This document shows, in pieces, positions 11,212-22,435 of a stretch of DNA of 64,000 bases. Location of the stretch: positions 496,001 through 560,000 of the forward strand of contig WIUZ02000014.1 of assembly GCA_015956445.1 (NCBI GenBank). Reading direction: 5' to 3'. The position numbers were made by a program, and so were the translations under genes. The notes under the pieces are model-generated. The model did not search any database, was not told the DNA's origin, and was given only the letters and a program-made list of their open reading frames with translations. This DNA is from Thelephora terrestris. Taxonomy: Eukaryota; Basidiomycota; Agaricomycetes; Thelephorales; Thelephoraceae. Positions within the stretch are counted from its first letter, which is position 1; each line of letters opens with the position of its first letter.

Positions 11212-13732
11212 ATGCATAGACTATTGACAGAAATCCAGGACCGTGTGCCGGCTCTCTTAAGAGTCGCCGCGGCTGCTGCACCCTCGCTCGTAAAGGTTCT
11301 AAAATGCCTCTTGGTTTTCGTTTCCCTCACCGGTGCTGCCGTGCTACGTCGACTACTCATTATCTGGTTCAAGGCGTGGAGATCGCCGCTGCGGGCCCTC
11401 CCAGGACCAGAATCCAAAAGTTTATTCCTGGGAAACTTCGACCTGAGGTTCGACCCCGAAAACGCGTTGCCTCACGAAGAGTGGGTTTCCAAGTATGGCA
11501 CAACCTTCAGTTACGCTGGGTTGCTCAACGTGAGTTTCAGCTTCATACCAAAGATATTACCCTCATCCCGCTCAGAAACCCCGTCTGATGACGGTCGACG
11601 TTCGTGCCTTGAGTCATATCCTCAAGCATTCGGAGAACTACCAGAAACCCGAGCCTCTTAGGTATCACTTATCCAAGATATTGGGAGCAGGTGTGACGCA
11701 GCCTTGTTGTTTCCCCCTCTTTGTTCTCACGTTAATCTCCGATTAGGCCTACTCTTAGTCGAAGGTGGATAAATCTTCGAACCCCCTAATTTCGAAATGG
11801 CGTAACTGAATGCCCATTCGTTTTTAGGCGAGAAACATAAACAGCAGGTCCGCTCCGAACATTTCATCCATCCCGATCAAAATCTAGACTAACTCTGATT
11901 CCTAGCGGCGCGTCATGGTGTGTACTGGCATAATCCTGAAAACACAGCAATTGTCTGAGCGAACCTTACGCCCCATTCTAGAACCCGGCATTCACACCTG
12001 CCCATACCCGTTCCCTTACGCCCGTATTTCTGCAGAAATCAATGGAGGTAATCCCGTTCCGAATCGGACCTGCTTGATATTTTCACGCATTGAGGCTGAT
12101 GTTCGCCATCCATTCCCTGCCTCATTACAGCTGCGTGATGTATGGTTGAGGCTATGCTCCTCGGCGCAACCAATTCGCATTGATGCACTAGAATGGGTCA
12201 GTTGCGCCACGTTGGACATCATGGGGATTGCAGGTGAGTCCTCGGTGATCCCTTGCCGCAGGATTGGTCACCAACCGATGTTCGGATTCCCAATATCCCA
12301 GGATTCGGTTACCATTTCAACTCGATGACGTCTTCGTCAGATGAGCTCAACCTTGCGTTCCAAACCATTTTCAGAGGGGGCCTCAAACCTACGAAAATGG
12401 CGATGTTGCAAAGTTTCGTTCCACCTTTGCGAGTAATTGTGAGTTTCCTCCTGCCCATTAACCATATGGAGACTAAGTGCGGGATACTGGTACTGAACGC
12501 TGAACTTTGTAAACCCCGCCCTTTGATGATCCCACGGATTACCTCCGACCCATACAGAAAATGCAACGAGACAAGAAATTTGCAGACGCGAGAACCGTGA
12601 TGAAGAGGATTGGCGCTCGGCTCGTTCGAGAGCGAAAGCTTGCACTTTCAGACGGTGTTTCTGCCGATGACCTCGAGAGCGTTCGAGAATCTGGGAAGGA
12701 CCTCCTAAGTTTGCTCGTGAAGGCAAACATGACCAACCTAGGAGGCTCATCTATGTCTGACGAAGACGTGCAAGACCGTGAGTCAAAGTCCTTGTCCCCC
12801 GTTTTTGTTCTTGCTCCTCGGTTACGCCTGACAATGACGATCATTACGCCTTATCCAGAAATTGCCACCTTTATCGTCGCCGGTCACGAGACGAGCAGCG
12901 CAGGGATCACCTGGTGCCTTCATTGTTTGTCCCACAACAATAAGGCACAAGAGCAGCTTCGTGAGGAAATCCGCCAACTGGGCACCGAATCGCCGGACAT
13001 GGAGCAGATCAAGTCCCTCAAGTATTTGGATCACATCGTGAGAGAGGGATTGAGGCTGTACCCCCCCATTCCATCCACATCAAGGGTCGCGATGAGGGAT
13101 GATATCATTCCTCTCTCTAACGGTACCGGGATCCGGTACGGCCACGATGCGACCTCGGTTTCAATTCATGTGCTGATTTGGGGACTGATCAGGATCGCCG
13201 AGGGGGATGGGGTGTTTATACCCATTTTTACGCTAAACACCGATAAACGCGTCTGGGGGAAGGACGCCCAAGAATTCAAGTAAGCTAACTCCTTCGATGC
13301 ATCACGGCCCGTAGTTCCTCTGGTCGGGTCCTGGGCTGATGCTTCTCTCATATCATTCAGACCAGAACGTTGGGAAAATATTCCAGCTGGTGCCCAGGCC
13401 CTGCCTGGGGTGTGGGGCAACATCATGAGCTTCCTCGGTGGTTCAAGGGCGTGTATTGGGTACCATTTCTCCACGCTCGAGTGAGTCCTCTCCTTCCCTT
13501 CATCTTCATAAAACGAAGCAACGCTCATGGGGGCGAAACCTTCAGGATGAAATACATCATTTTCACTCTCATCCTCAACTTCGAGATCACCCCGGCCCTG
13601 CCCGCACACATGATCCAACGCAAATCCGGTATTGTTCTTCGTCCCTGCGTCAAAGGCGAGGACGACGGGAGGCCACAAATGCCGTTAATAATCAAACCGG
13701 TCGTTCGACCCACAGCGGGTTCCTCAATTTAA
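11212..13732 (+). CDS. Cytochrome P450 monooxygenase, membrane-anchored
   Basis: Multi-exon class II P450. The N-terminus has a hydrophobic anchor (residues about 22-47, around VLKCLLVFVSLTGAAVL) followed by a proline-rich hinge with LPGPE. The helix C region reads RRVM-NPAF across an intron. The I-helix carries AGHETSSAGITW, the K-helix EGLR (ExxR), a PERW motif follows, and the haem-binding loop is FLGGSRACIG with the Cys ligand. All expected motifs are present and the gene looks complete. Substrate cannot be told; in basidiomycetes such enzymes act in secondary metabolism or detoxification. The ATG at 11212 is the first start before the anchor. The gene is convergent with CLF1, the stops being about 215 bases apart. 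Confidence 0.88.
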
Positions 13733-13948
13733 TTCGTTATTTCGCCTCGGTGGTTTTTTTTTTCCTTCACCCACCCACTCTTCCAAACACACACTCCCAC
13801 TTGTACTCACACATACATCACTGTATTCGAGCTTCGTTAACATCGTCTCAACTGTATCCGCCTTTCGCAGTTGCCATACACTCGTATCCTGTCATAGATT
13901 ATATACTCAGATTACAGGGAACAAACACATGGAACTATCAGTGCAGAC

Positions 13949-16731
13949 TCAATCGTCATCCCCTCCATGTGAACTGGCAACATCGCTACCCTCATCATCA
14001 CTATTGTCCCTGACCCTCCCTTTGCTTTTGCTCTTCGACTTTGTAGCATCCGCGTCCTCATCTTTTTCCTTCTCCTTATCACCCTCCCCATCCGCCTTAC
14101 CATCCGCGCCTCCTCCGAATGTAGGCATTGCCTTCTTTCCCTTCGCCTTCCAAGCATGGGCCATCTGTAAGAACTTGAAACTCGTCGGGTTCGATTCCCT
14201 CTCGTCGTCTTTGAACACCATGACCCAATCCTCGACGTGCGTGTCCGTCTCGGGATCGTATACGCGCTTGAGCGAGACGATGGGGAACATCTCTTGCACC
14301 TTCGCGACGTCCGCCGGCGTTCCGTGCTTTTCTTCAAAGGATTTCCAGACTTCGAGGATAGCAACGCGCTGTGAGGTGTGAGTTTGGGTGTGAACGTTAA
14401 CAGTCAAAGAATCGGAGATACCTCGCTCTTGAGATCCTTGGCCCTCAAATCCTCATATCCCCTCTTGAACACCTGCCTGGCAATCTCCAGGCTACCCTCT
14501 GCCATCTTAACTTCCTTCTCCTCATCGTCGTCTTCATCGTCATCTTCCCTCTCAGCTCTTGGCACAGGGATAGCCTCGCCCTCAAAAAGAGCGTACGAGA
14601 TCCACACCTTGACATGCCCGCTGAGTTTGATGAGTCTCTCATACAGACTCCTCGCCTTCTCCCTTTCGCCCTCCTCCGTCTCGAAGTCAATGTAGGCTTT
14701 CCACAATATCTCTGGCATGGATAGTGACGGTTGGGAGATACCCAGTTCGAAGATACCCCTCGTCCGTGCAAAGTCCTCTAATTGAGATTCCAGTTCCGCG
14801 AACTTGATCCACGCAGAAGAGTTTGTTGGATCCCACTCCATATACTTTTCGTATATTGTCCGAACGCGGTCGAACTCTCGAAGCTGATCGCAAAAAGTTG
14901 TCAGTAACGTGAATACGCTCGCAGAATCGCTAATACGCACTTCGAGTTCCAGTTGGATGTATCCTTTAAACAGCGCCTCTTTTGGACACATCCCAATACC
15001 TGCACCAAGTATCTTCCTGGCAGCGGGCAGATCTAGTCTTCGAACCTCGAATTGGGCGAACAGAAGCCATAGTTTGGCAAAGGTAAAAATCTTGTGTGGA
15101 ACAAGCTTAATAGCCGTCTGGTATATCTGCCGAGCTCGTTCGTAGTCCTGCAAAGGGTTAATTGGTGGATAGCAGTATCGGAGGTGGGTTTAAATACCTT
15201 GGTCTCGATTTCCTCGAATAATGCATAGTCCAGCCACAGGAAGATGTACCTCCTCCAGAACCGCTTCTCGTTGCCTGGCGGAACCTGAGCGACCGCTTTC
15301 TCATAGATCTCTCTAATCCTGTTGATCGCTTGTTCCTCCTCTTCGCTGGTCGCACCTTCCTCTCTTAGTTCTGTAAGCGCACCTTCCTCGAGTCGAGCGT
15401 AGTCGAACCACACGTCATAATTCCGGCCGTCATGTGAAAGTTCCTCCTCATACTGGATACGCCGTTTTCCGAGGACGGTAGATTCTAATGTTGACCGGGT
15501 ACCATGTTGTTTTTCGAATTTGGTGTAGGCCGCATATAGAACGGAAGATTTCGAGCGGGGCAACCTTGACAAGGCGAACTAGAGAAGGTTTAGTGTATTG
15601 CCGCGAGACAAGATTCGATCTTGGTCACCTTGTAAATCACTCTCGCCCTCTCATACTCCTTCAGCCTTGTCTCCATCTTTGCGAACGCACTAAAGACCGC
15701 CTGAGCTTTCTCTATCTGTTCTTCCTCATCCCCAAAGAATTCCAACGCCTGCTGGAATACCTCTCTGGCCTTGGTGAGATTCGCTCTTTCCTCCTCGAAC
15801 TTGCCCCACTTCACCCATACCCTTGGCTCCGGACGAACGGCAACCCACCTCTCGTAGATGGCACTTGCCCGATCATACTCCTGGTACCTGACCTCCAGTT
15901 TGATGTAAGCTTGCCAAGCCTTGTCATCCGGCTCCCATTGCATCCACCGCTCAAACACTTGACGGGCGCCTGGTACATTCTGGAGGAGTTCCTCAAGGTA
16001 TACGTATTTGTACCACAGTTGATCGACGCGAGGGAGGAGAGTTACAGCACGGTCGAAGAGGTTTCGGGCATGTTGTACATTCCGAGCTTTTAACTCCATT
16101 TCGGAATAGGAAAGCCATAATTTGACAGAACGGCCGTCGACATCCAGTGCACGTTCGAAGACGGAACGAGAGCGGGGAAACTCGTTTTGGCTGGCCTATG
16201 GACAGAATAGAATGTCGGTGGTTTTGAATCGAATGGACATCCAAATGGTAGCGTACCTCCCAATTAGCATATTGCAGCCACTCCTTTCTAGCAGTCGAAT
16301 CAACTGCAAATACTACGTGATAAATGATTCGAATACGCACATGTTTCCCCTGGTCTGCCTGATCCGTTTCTCGAACTCTTCTCGTTTCCGACCTCGATAC
16401 TCATGAAGCTCCTCGAAGTCTTCTACGCGCTGTCTTGGAGCCCGGAATTGAGATTCTTGCCTCTCTTGAGCCTATCCGATCAACAGTCAATGGGATATAC
16501 GCGGGGGATACTGGTCCATGAAACTCACATCCCGCAGAAGCTGCTCAGCAGTGATCTAAATGGAAACAAGAGCGTGTCAAACAATAAGTAAGCCTCGTAA
16601 ACACGCCCTGGTACGGTACCTGGTATGCGGCTGGGGCGCGGTTTTTAATTCTGGTGGGCGAAGGTCAATAAGCTGGGAAATTCCAGGAAAAGCGAAAGAA
16701 AAATAATATACCGAGGAGCGCGACCGTCCAT
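13949..16731 (-). CDS. CLF1: Pre-mRNA splicing factor CLF1/SYF3 (crooked neck), HAT-repeat protein
   Basis: Series of HAT (half-a-TPR) repeats over most of the protein, for example [17 protein letters not shown] and [18 protein letters not shown], with YANWE and YAxFE motifs. The order and spacing match Clf1/Crn, a scaffold of the NineTeen complex in the spliceosome. The N-terminus is built from very small exons: ATG..CG (16731 to about 16712), a ~31-base exon giving [10 protein letters not shown], then ITAEQLLRD, joined to [14 protein letters not shown]. The tail is acidic and Lys-rich, ending [16 protein letters not shown]. Length of about 750 residues is usual. It is divergent from RAD6 across a 115-base gap. 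Confidence 0.9.
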
Positions 16732-16846
16732 TGTTGGTGGCGGTCGGTGACAGAAAGGGTCACGATCACGGCCACCCCAGCTGCGAATCTCTCCCACCAA
16801 CCATCACCTCCTCTTCGGTCCACGCCACCTCACAGGAACGCCCACG
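16732..16846. promoter_or_regulatory. Short shared promoter between CLF1 and RAD6
   Basis: Only 115 bases separate the two divergent start codons, so both promoters and both 5' leaders must fit here. No clear TATA box is visible. Confidence 0.55.
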
Positions 16847-17466
16847 ATGGTTCGCACATACGGTCTACCTGACTGATCCCTATACTAACTTGCGATCTCG
16901 ACAGTCCACGAACTGCAGGCGACGTCTGATTCGCGACTTCAAGAGGCTCTCTACGGACCCGCCCTCCGGAATCTCGGGTAGTCCATGCCCAGACAACATC
17001 ATGCTTTGGAACGCCGTGATCTTCGGTCCAGGTACACTCTCGCAGTCAGTATCTAGACTGATCGCTCGGTTGACGTATCTCCTGTCATCGATTAGCTGAG
17101 ACACCCTTCGAAGATGGGACCTTCCGTCTCGTTCTCACTTTCGACGAATCATACCCGAACAAGCCTCCGACGGTCAAGTTCCTCTCCAGAATGTTCCACC
17201 CTAATGTCTACGCCAACGGCGAACTCTGTTTAGACATCCTCCAGAACAGGTGGTCACCCACTTATGATGTTGCCGCCATCTTGACATCCATCCAATCACT
17301 ACTACACGATCCCAATCCCAATAGCCCAGCAAATGCTGAAGCAGCGCAGTTGTATAGGGAAAACATGAAGGAGTATGTCAGGAGAGTGCGAGCAACTGTT
17401 GAGGAGAGTTGGCTGGATCCTGAAGAGAAGGAGAAGATGAACGAGGACGAGCCAACCACATCCTGA
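16847..17466 (+). CDS. RAD6: Ubiquitin-conjugating enzyme E2 RAD6/UBC2
   Basis: Exons 16847-16849, 16905-17031 and 17096-17466 give 166 residues. The protein starts [16 protein letters not shown] and contains the E2 motif [19 protein letters not shown] with the catalytic Cys in LCLD. Known role: with Rad18 it monoubiquitinates PCNA, with Bre1 histone H2B, and with Ubr1 it serves the N-degron pathway. The tail EDEPTTS is a short acidic end as in other fungi. Oddity: the first coding exon is the ATG alone, split from the rest by a 55-base intron with donor GTTCGC and branch-like CTAAC. Reading on without splicing would not give the conserved N-terminus. Confidence 0.93.
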
Positions 17467-17830
17467 TTCACACCCATCCATTCTTTCGGTCTGTGGCTGT
17501 TGCTGCTCATTTTACGTTCTCGTCCTGTATGTCCCTCTCTTTTACGATTGGATCAATCCATAATTCCACCCCCTTTCTTATGTTTCGCTTTGTACGAAGT
17601 AGGGTACGTTCTTGGGAAATCTAATCTCTCCTTTGTTCATCCAGATCCCCATCTGGTATTATGAGTCGCCGCGAATACAAGTACGTGTGCACCCTAGTCA
17701 CATAACCTTTGCCATTTGGAAGCTCGGAGTCATCCAGCCTTTCTTAAAGTTGTTCTCGATCGCAGGCTTGATCGCAGGGGTATTTAAACTGCCCTGAGCG
17801 AGCGCCAGGGAACTGTCCGCCTTCCTCCCC
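17467..17830 (+). other. Intergenic, no gene supported
   Basis: RAD6 3' end and presumed promoter of the next gene. No conserved frame or RNA gene seen. Confidence 0.5.
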
Positions 17831-19212
17831 ATGGCCCTCGCCACCGTCGACTATTGCCGTCCCAGACTGGCCCAAGAACTCTTAGATTTCGTACTCGACC
17901 ATCTGCACTACGATTCTAAAACTCTCAAACAGTGTGCCCTGGCTTCCAAGTGTCTTCTACCCGCATGCCAGCTCCATCTGTTCTCCTCATACGAGATATC
18001 AAGCTCGAACGTGTACGCACTCATGAAGCTATTCACGCCCCACAAATTTACCGACGGCCGAGATGACGAGGGTGCCACGTTGCGAGCCGCGGTTGCCAAT
18101 TTGTTGAACACCCACGCCACTGATCTCACCTTGGCCATCTCCCGCGATGAGTTCCAGGACGCCTTCGAGAGTTCCCATCTCCCCGAATTCAAGAACGTGC
18201 GGAACATAGTTTTCAAAGGCGAGCAACTCCAATCGTGCTTGGATATTCCCTCGTTTCTAGAGCGGACGTGGACGTCACCAAATTCCGGGATCAAGAGCGT
18301 CGGGTTCAATTTTGAGCTCACGTCCGGCAAGGGTGTCCTAGAATCGCTCTACATCCTCCCCGCGACGGTCGAAAACGTTAGCTTGACCTTTGACGAATTC
18401 GAAAACGACCCTCAATTATCCGCCACATCGATCCGCTCGAAGATAAATCTTCGACACGGTGATCTTGACTTAGATCGAGGGGTACACCGCTTCGGTGGTG
18501 CTCTGAGGCTCCAGCTCGCTCCCTACATATCTCACAAAGAATTCCTCGAGGCCATGCTCGAACTTGAAGACTTGTTCAAATTCGAACCGAAAAGTATCAA
18601 ATATCGGGTGACATCTATCGTTGATACACCTTTTCTCGCATCGTTGGTGGGCGAGTGCAAGGCTACACTGCAGTACCTGGACATCTTATGCATAGATATT
18701 GGTGCGCAACCCGATGCTATACCTTTTGGCTTTCGAATCTAATAACCAACCTCTATCGCTCAGGCTCCATAAAGCCCATGGAATTCCAACCCTTCGATTT
18801 CTCCCAGCACCGCGCCCTCAGAAGCATCCGTATCTGGACTTCCGGGGACTGTGTTTCCGGCTGGCTTTCCTCGACCCTTTCCTCTATTCCGAAACCTTCA
18901 AACGGGACCCCAAGAGACCCGCCATTACGGATCGAACTCCACATCTCCCTCCCCCTCTGGGCGGAGAGCCGGGGCAACAGAAGGTCCAGGTCCAAGGAAG
19001 TTCACGAGATGGTGGTTTCGTGCATGTCCGTAGATGTGGAGCTGTCGCGTTTGATCGGACTGAGCTCTGAGGCTCCCTCTGCGCCGGGCGGCACGTTTTC
19101 TGGGATAACCGTGGATGTCAGTGTCACAAATCTGACCCAGAGTTACGACGAGGGAATCGCCGCATTTATGTTCCCGCTGATGAGCGGTGAAGGTGTGCTC
19201 AGGTTGGTCTGA
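17831..19212 (+). CDS. F-box-like domain protein, function unknown
   Basis: Two exons (17831-18701 and 18764-19212) encode 439 residues. The N-terminus, LAQELLDFVLDHLHYDSKTL followed by a CALASKCLLPACQLHLF segment, is the F-box-like start seen in a large Agaricomycete family. The rest shows irregular hydrophobic/leucine spacing like degenerate LRR or beta-helix regions but no catalytic motif. Such proteins may act as SCF substrate adaptors; the target is unknown. The intron join is clean (GATATTG|GTGCGC ... TCGCTCAG|GCTCC). Confidence 0.7.
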
Positions 19213-20050
19213 ACTTTGGAAGCACGGCCATGGTAGTCCTTAGAAAACCCCGCCTCCGTTTCCTTCATTAAAACTCACCTTTGTGCCCTTGCCACGCGCT
19301 TGCTTGCGCGGTAAAATGACTGCCCGGGACTTTAACTCGGTATTACATCTTTTGTGGATTTAACAAACCAAAATTCTCCCACAAGCGTAGCCCTTTTCTT
19401 GAATGCACAATCTTAGAGATTCACCAAATGAAATCGCACCTTCTACAAGTATCTACTATCATGTGGCGTACGAAAAACAGAATTTCTGCAAAAGTTCCTG
19501 CGTGTGCCACGTGCTGGGGAGGAGTGATTCAACACGAAAATTTGAAATCTTTGCGTGCTGAGGGTACGAAATATACCCTCCTCGCAATTTGTTCACCTTT
19601 TCATCTGGTTGCTGCTAAGCAGAGGTCGTATTTGGAACGGTGGTGGGCTGTTTGCGGCTTGAATGATGTGCTCGGGAGGTAGACATTTTGGGGGTACGGC
19701 TGGTACGGTCTGGTACGGTTGACTGTGATGATTTGTTGATCGACTGGGAAGCCGCCTCGCATAAGGCACAGTGCCTGTGGCTGTGCCAAAGTAGGGGAAA
19801 CGATTAGATCTGGAGATGATATGACGTCACGGCTTGACGCGCAAGTGGGAGGAGACTTCAGTGTGAGAGGCAAGTCGTATCACCGGGGAGGTCACTTAGT
19901 GAAGTCGTTTCGCTTGGAACGGCATTCACTTCAGTACTCTCTTCATTTATGTACGGGTACAAAAGATGACATCACGAATTATGGTCATTAGACGGCGTAG
20001 TATCGAAGATTGTGTATTTGAGGGAATGCCACAGTGCGGTTTGTGTGCTA
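19213..20050 (+). other. Intergenic, no gene supported
   Basis: AT-richer stretch between the convergent F-box-like gene and the small cysteine-rich gene. Frames are short and unconserved; nothing else recognised. Confidence 0.5.
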
Positions 20051-20324
20051 TCAGCAGCAGGGGATCGGAACGCAAAAGCAACATCCATCCTATCGGGGAG
20101 TGCCAGTAAGAAAGGGACGGGCGATGTTTCGGGCGAATGACACCTACAGGGCAAGGGATGCAACCTCCTCTCAGCCTTTCCGCCCCAGTCTCCTTAGGAT
20201 CTGGACGTAGGCTCATCTGAGTTTTGGCAACCGGTTGAAGGTTGGTTTTGACCCTCGCAGCTGGTGGGTAAGCGAGGACGGGATCGTTGGGACCGGATGG
20301 GGGAATGCGAGCAGGTGAAGACAT
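20051..20324 (-). CDS. Small 71-residue protein with Cys-rich C-terminus
   Basis: Two exons, 20324-20148 and 20089-20051, joined over a 58-base intron (CCT|GTAGGT ... CCGATAG|GATGG), give 71 residues. The N-terminal two thirds are Pro-rich and polar; then RLRGGCIPCP runs into DGCCFCVPIPCC-stop. Eight of the last 17 residues are not coded without splicing, and six of the seven Cys lie in the last 14. The doubled Cys at the end could be lipid-modified (palmitate or Rab-style prenyl), which is inference. No signal peptide is visible. I recall similar RGG-C-PCP endings in other basidiomycete small proteins but know no function. A TATA box lies 62 bases upstream of the ATG. Confidence 0.65.
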
Positions 20325-20385
20325 GTTGTGCTGAGGGTGGTGGTCACCGTTGTTTAGAGGGGGAGATGTATTGTCAATCCGTGGT

Positions 20386-20393
20386 TATATATA
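20386..20393 (-). promoter_or_regulatory. TATA box of the small Cys-rich gene
   Basis: TATATATA, 62 bases upstream of the ATG at 20324, a usual distance for a strongly or conditionally expressed fungal gene. Confidence 0.5.
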
Positions 20394-21286
20394 CCCATCG
20401 GACTCCACGACGTGACGTCAAAGAGTGAGGCGTTGGAGTAAAACACCGGGCGCCGCATCGCACAGGATCCTGGCGCCTTCCGTGCGGCGCAGCAGACATC
20501 ATTGAACCTGGGCAGGGACTCGCGTGTTGCTCGGTCTCAGGACCCTGCCGTTACGTTCATTCCCCTGAGACCCGCACGCATTGCTTCAGGTCTCGAGGCA
20601 GCACAGCCGCTTGCATTTCACTATTCAATATTCAATGCGCAGCAGAACTTTCAACCGCACGTGGTCCGGAAGCCACAGATTGAAATGTCCTTCAACTCAT
20701 CCGTAGAACTTTTTGCCGCGTGTGCAATTGCGCGTTCGCGCGAGGAACTATAACTGCCACCATTCGGGGCGATACTTCTGTTCAGATATCGCCGGTGACG
20801 GCAATACACCGACTGTCGCGTCCATTTCGGACCAGCACTATACTTATTCATCGGTGTCTTGAACGAGGCTGATTAGGGGCCTGCTGCGCTCGAGAGTGGC
20901 GGAGAAACTTTCCACCAGAACAAAGCAGCCTAACGGGCCACTGGCACGCGCAAACGTTTGGGCGGATCGTAGACTTGGTGCGAAAAGCTCCGTCTCCCAC
21001 ACAGGTCCGCTCTCGTATTTTCCAGGACCTAACACGCTGACCCGTAATTCTTGCCTTGGACAACACCGTTGCGCCCGTGCGCAGGCCACGAATGTACGGA
21101 CGCTTCATTCGTACTCTCGTGGACGCAGCGGCAGTGGCCTATCGCGGAGGTGAGATGCAAAGCGCGTCTGAATAGACTGTAACGGGTTTGAATCGGTTCC
21201 CACTGTACTGGACGGAGTCTGTGATCAGCCATCGCCGTGATGAAAGAGGTGACCGAACTGCGCTCACTTCTACACCATTCTCCCCA
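20394..21286 (+). other. Intergenic, no gene supported
   Basis: GC-rich stretch with palindromic GGCGCC-type pieces near 20450-20490. No convincing coding frame or RNA gene. Confidence 0.45.
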
Positions 21287-21812
21287 TCAAATGCCAGAAG
21301 AAGAGGAGGGGGTGGCGAGGTCTGTCACATCCGACTTGCCCGCGGCAACGTCAATAAACCTTTTGGCAACGTCTGCCGCCGATTCTTGTGATTTCCCAGG
21401 GTCAGCCGCGTCTGTCAGCCCGGGGAGTCCCATCGCCCGCAGGTACTCATTTGCAAGGAAGAACCCTATAGAATGAGGTTCGAATACATGCACTCAGTGT
21501 GTAACTGAGCCGGCTACCTGTGCGTTTGTTGCCATCCTGAAATGGGTGTCCTGGAAATTGGTGGGTATCAACAAGCAAAGTAGTTGCTGAGAAAGAAGTA
21601 CCCATTATTATTCCGTATGAGAGTGTTGCAGCAAGATACGCTGCCGGCCGATCAGGTTCATAAGCCGCAACGTGGAGGGGTCGACTAAGGCCAGATTCCA
21701 ACTCGTTGGGCTTTACTACCACGGATTCTGCGGGGTGGACTATCTGGGCATTGACCCTCCGGGCATACTCTGGCGTGAACAGTCGAGCAAGGCGGGCAGC
21801 TTGGGTCGACAT
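21287..21812 (-). CDS. Fic/Doc-domain (Fido) protein
   Basis: Three exons (21812-21602, 21550-21518, 21465-21287) give 140 residues. The Fic/Doc signature HPFQDGNKRTGFFLAN is present and complete, with the catalytic His and the phosphate-binding NKR. Upstream, ELESGLSRPLHVAAYEPD matches the Doc-type N-terminal pattern where a Glu-Ser-Leu/Ala-xx-RP segment precedes YLAATLSYGIIMG. Family members transfer AMP or phosphate to target proteins; bacterial Doc acts on EF-Tu. The gene looks whole. Its closest relatives are expected to be bacterial Doc and fungal copies derived from them; target unknown. The 51-base intron just before the motif is in frame and stop-free, so retention would insert 17 residues. 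Confidence 0.8.
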
Positions 21813-22435
21813 GGTAGTGGCTGTCGCTCAATATGAGGCTCGTGGGAACAGTTAGGCAACCGTCCCGTGCAAGGGGAGGGGCACGAACACTGTGGCGGGA
21901 CATCTTCCTCACATGAAACGATGTCGGAGTGAGTTAGGAACAGAGTTTGCTGACGTTGCGGAGCAAATAGGTATTATCCACAATTTGGCGTCGGTCTCGC
22001 ATGGAATATGTAGGCAACTTCACACGAATACAGCTCAACAAACGATAGATGTTTAGCTGACGGCCGAAATTAAGAGAACTGACCAGCAGGTGGAAAACTG
22101 GGAGTTCAAACGGGACGCAGACGGTAAGGTGACAAAAGAAAACACCTTGAGTGTAGAGTCGTTGGCGAACCCGTGGTGACCACATCGTTCACGAAAAGTA
22201 CACAAGCCGTCCTATGCCTCGAATTCGAAGCTCTAACGCGAGAGTTGCCTATCTTGAAGTTTCGGACTTCCACCTCTAGGAATTTGACTTTGTTACGTGG
22301 AATGGTCGTGGCAGGTTGGTGGCTGAGACTGCTTTCGGGCGTTCGGAAAGCTCCGAGCTGCTTAGATTTTTCGGATATGCTACCGCCCCCTCCAGCATCA
22401 CGCTATACATCCCCCCTCATCCTGGTAGGGCAAAA
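21813..22435 (+). other. Intergenic between divergent genes, no gene supported
   Basis: Divergent promoters for the Fic/Doc gene and the Myb gene. An open frame from 22173 overlaps the start of the Myb gene but lacks conservation before the coiled-coil part. Confidence 0.45.

Noticed and set aside
15488-16093. 201-codon plus-strand frame opposite CLF1
   Set aside because: Mirror of the conserved HAT-repeat exon on the other strand; no motif of its own.
20051-20324. Small Cys-rich gene as a lipopeptide mating pheromone precursor
   Set aside because: It ends in CC rather than a CaaX box, has too many Cys, and no pheromone receptor gene is nearby.
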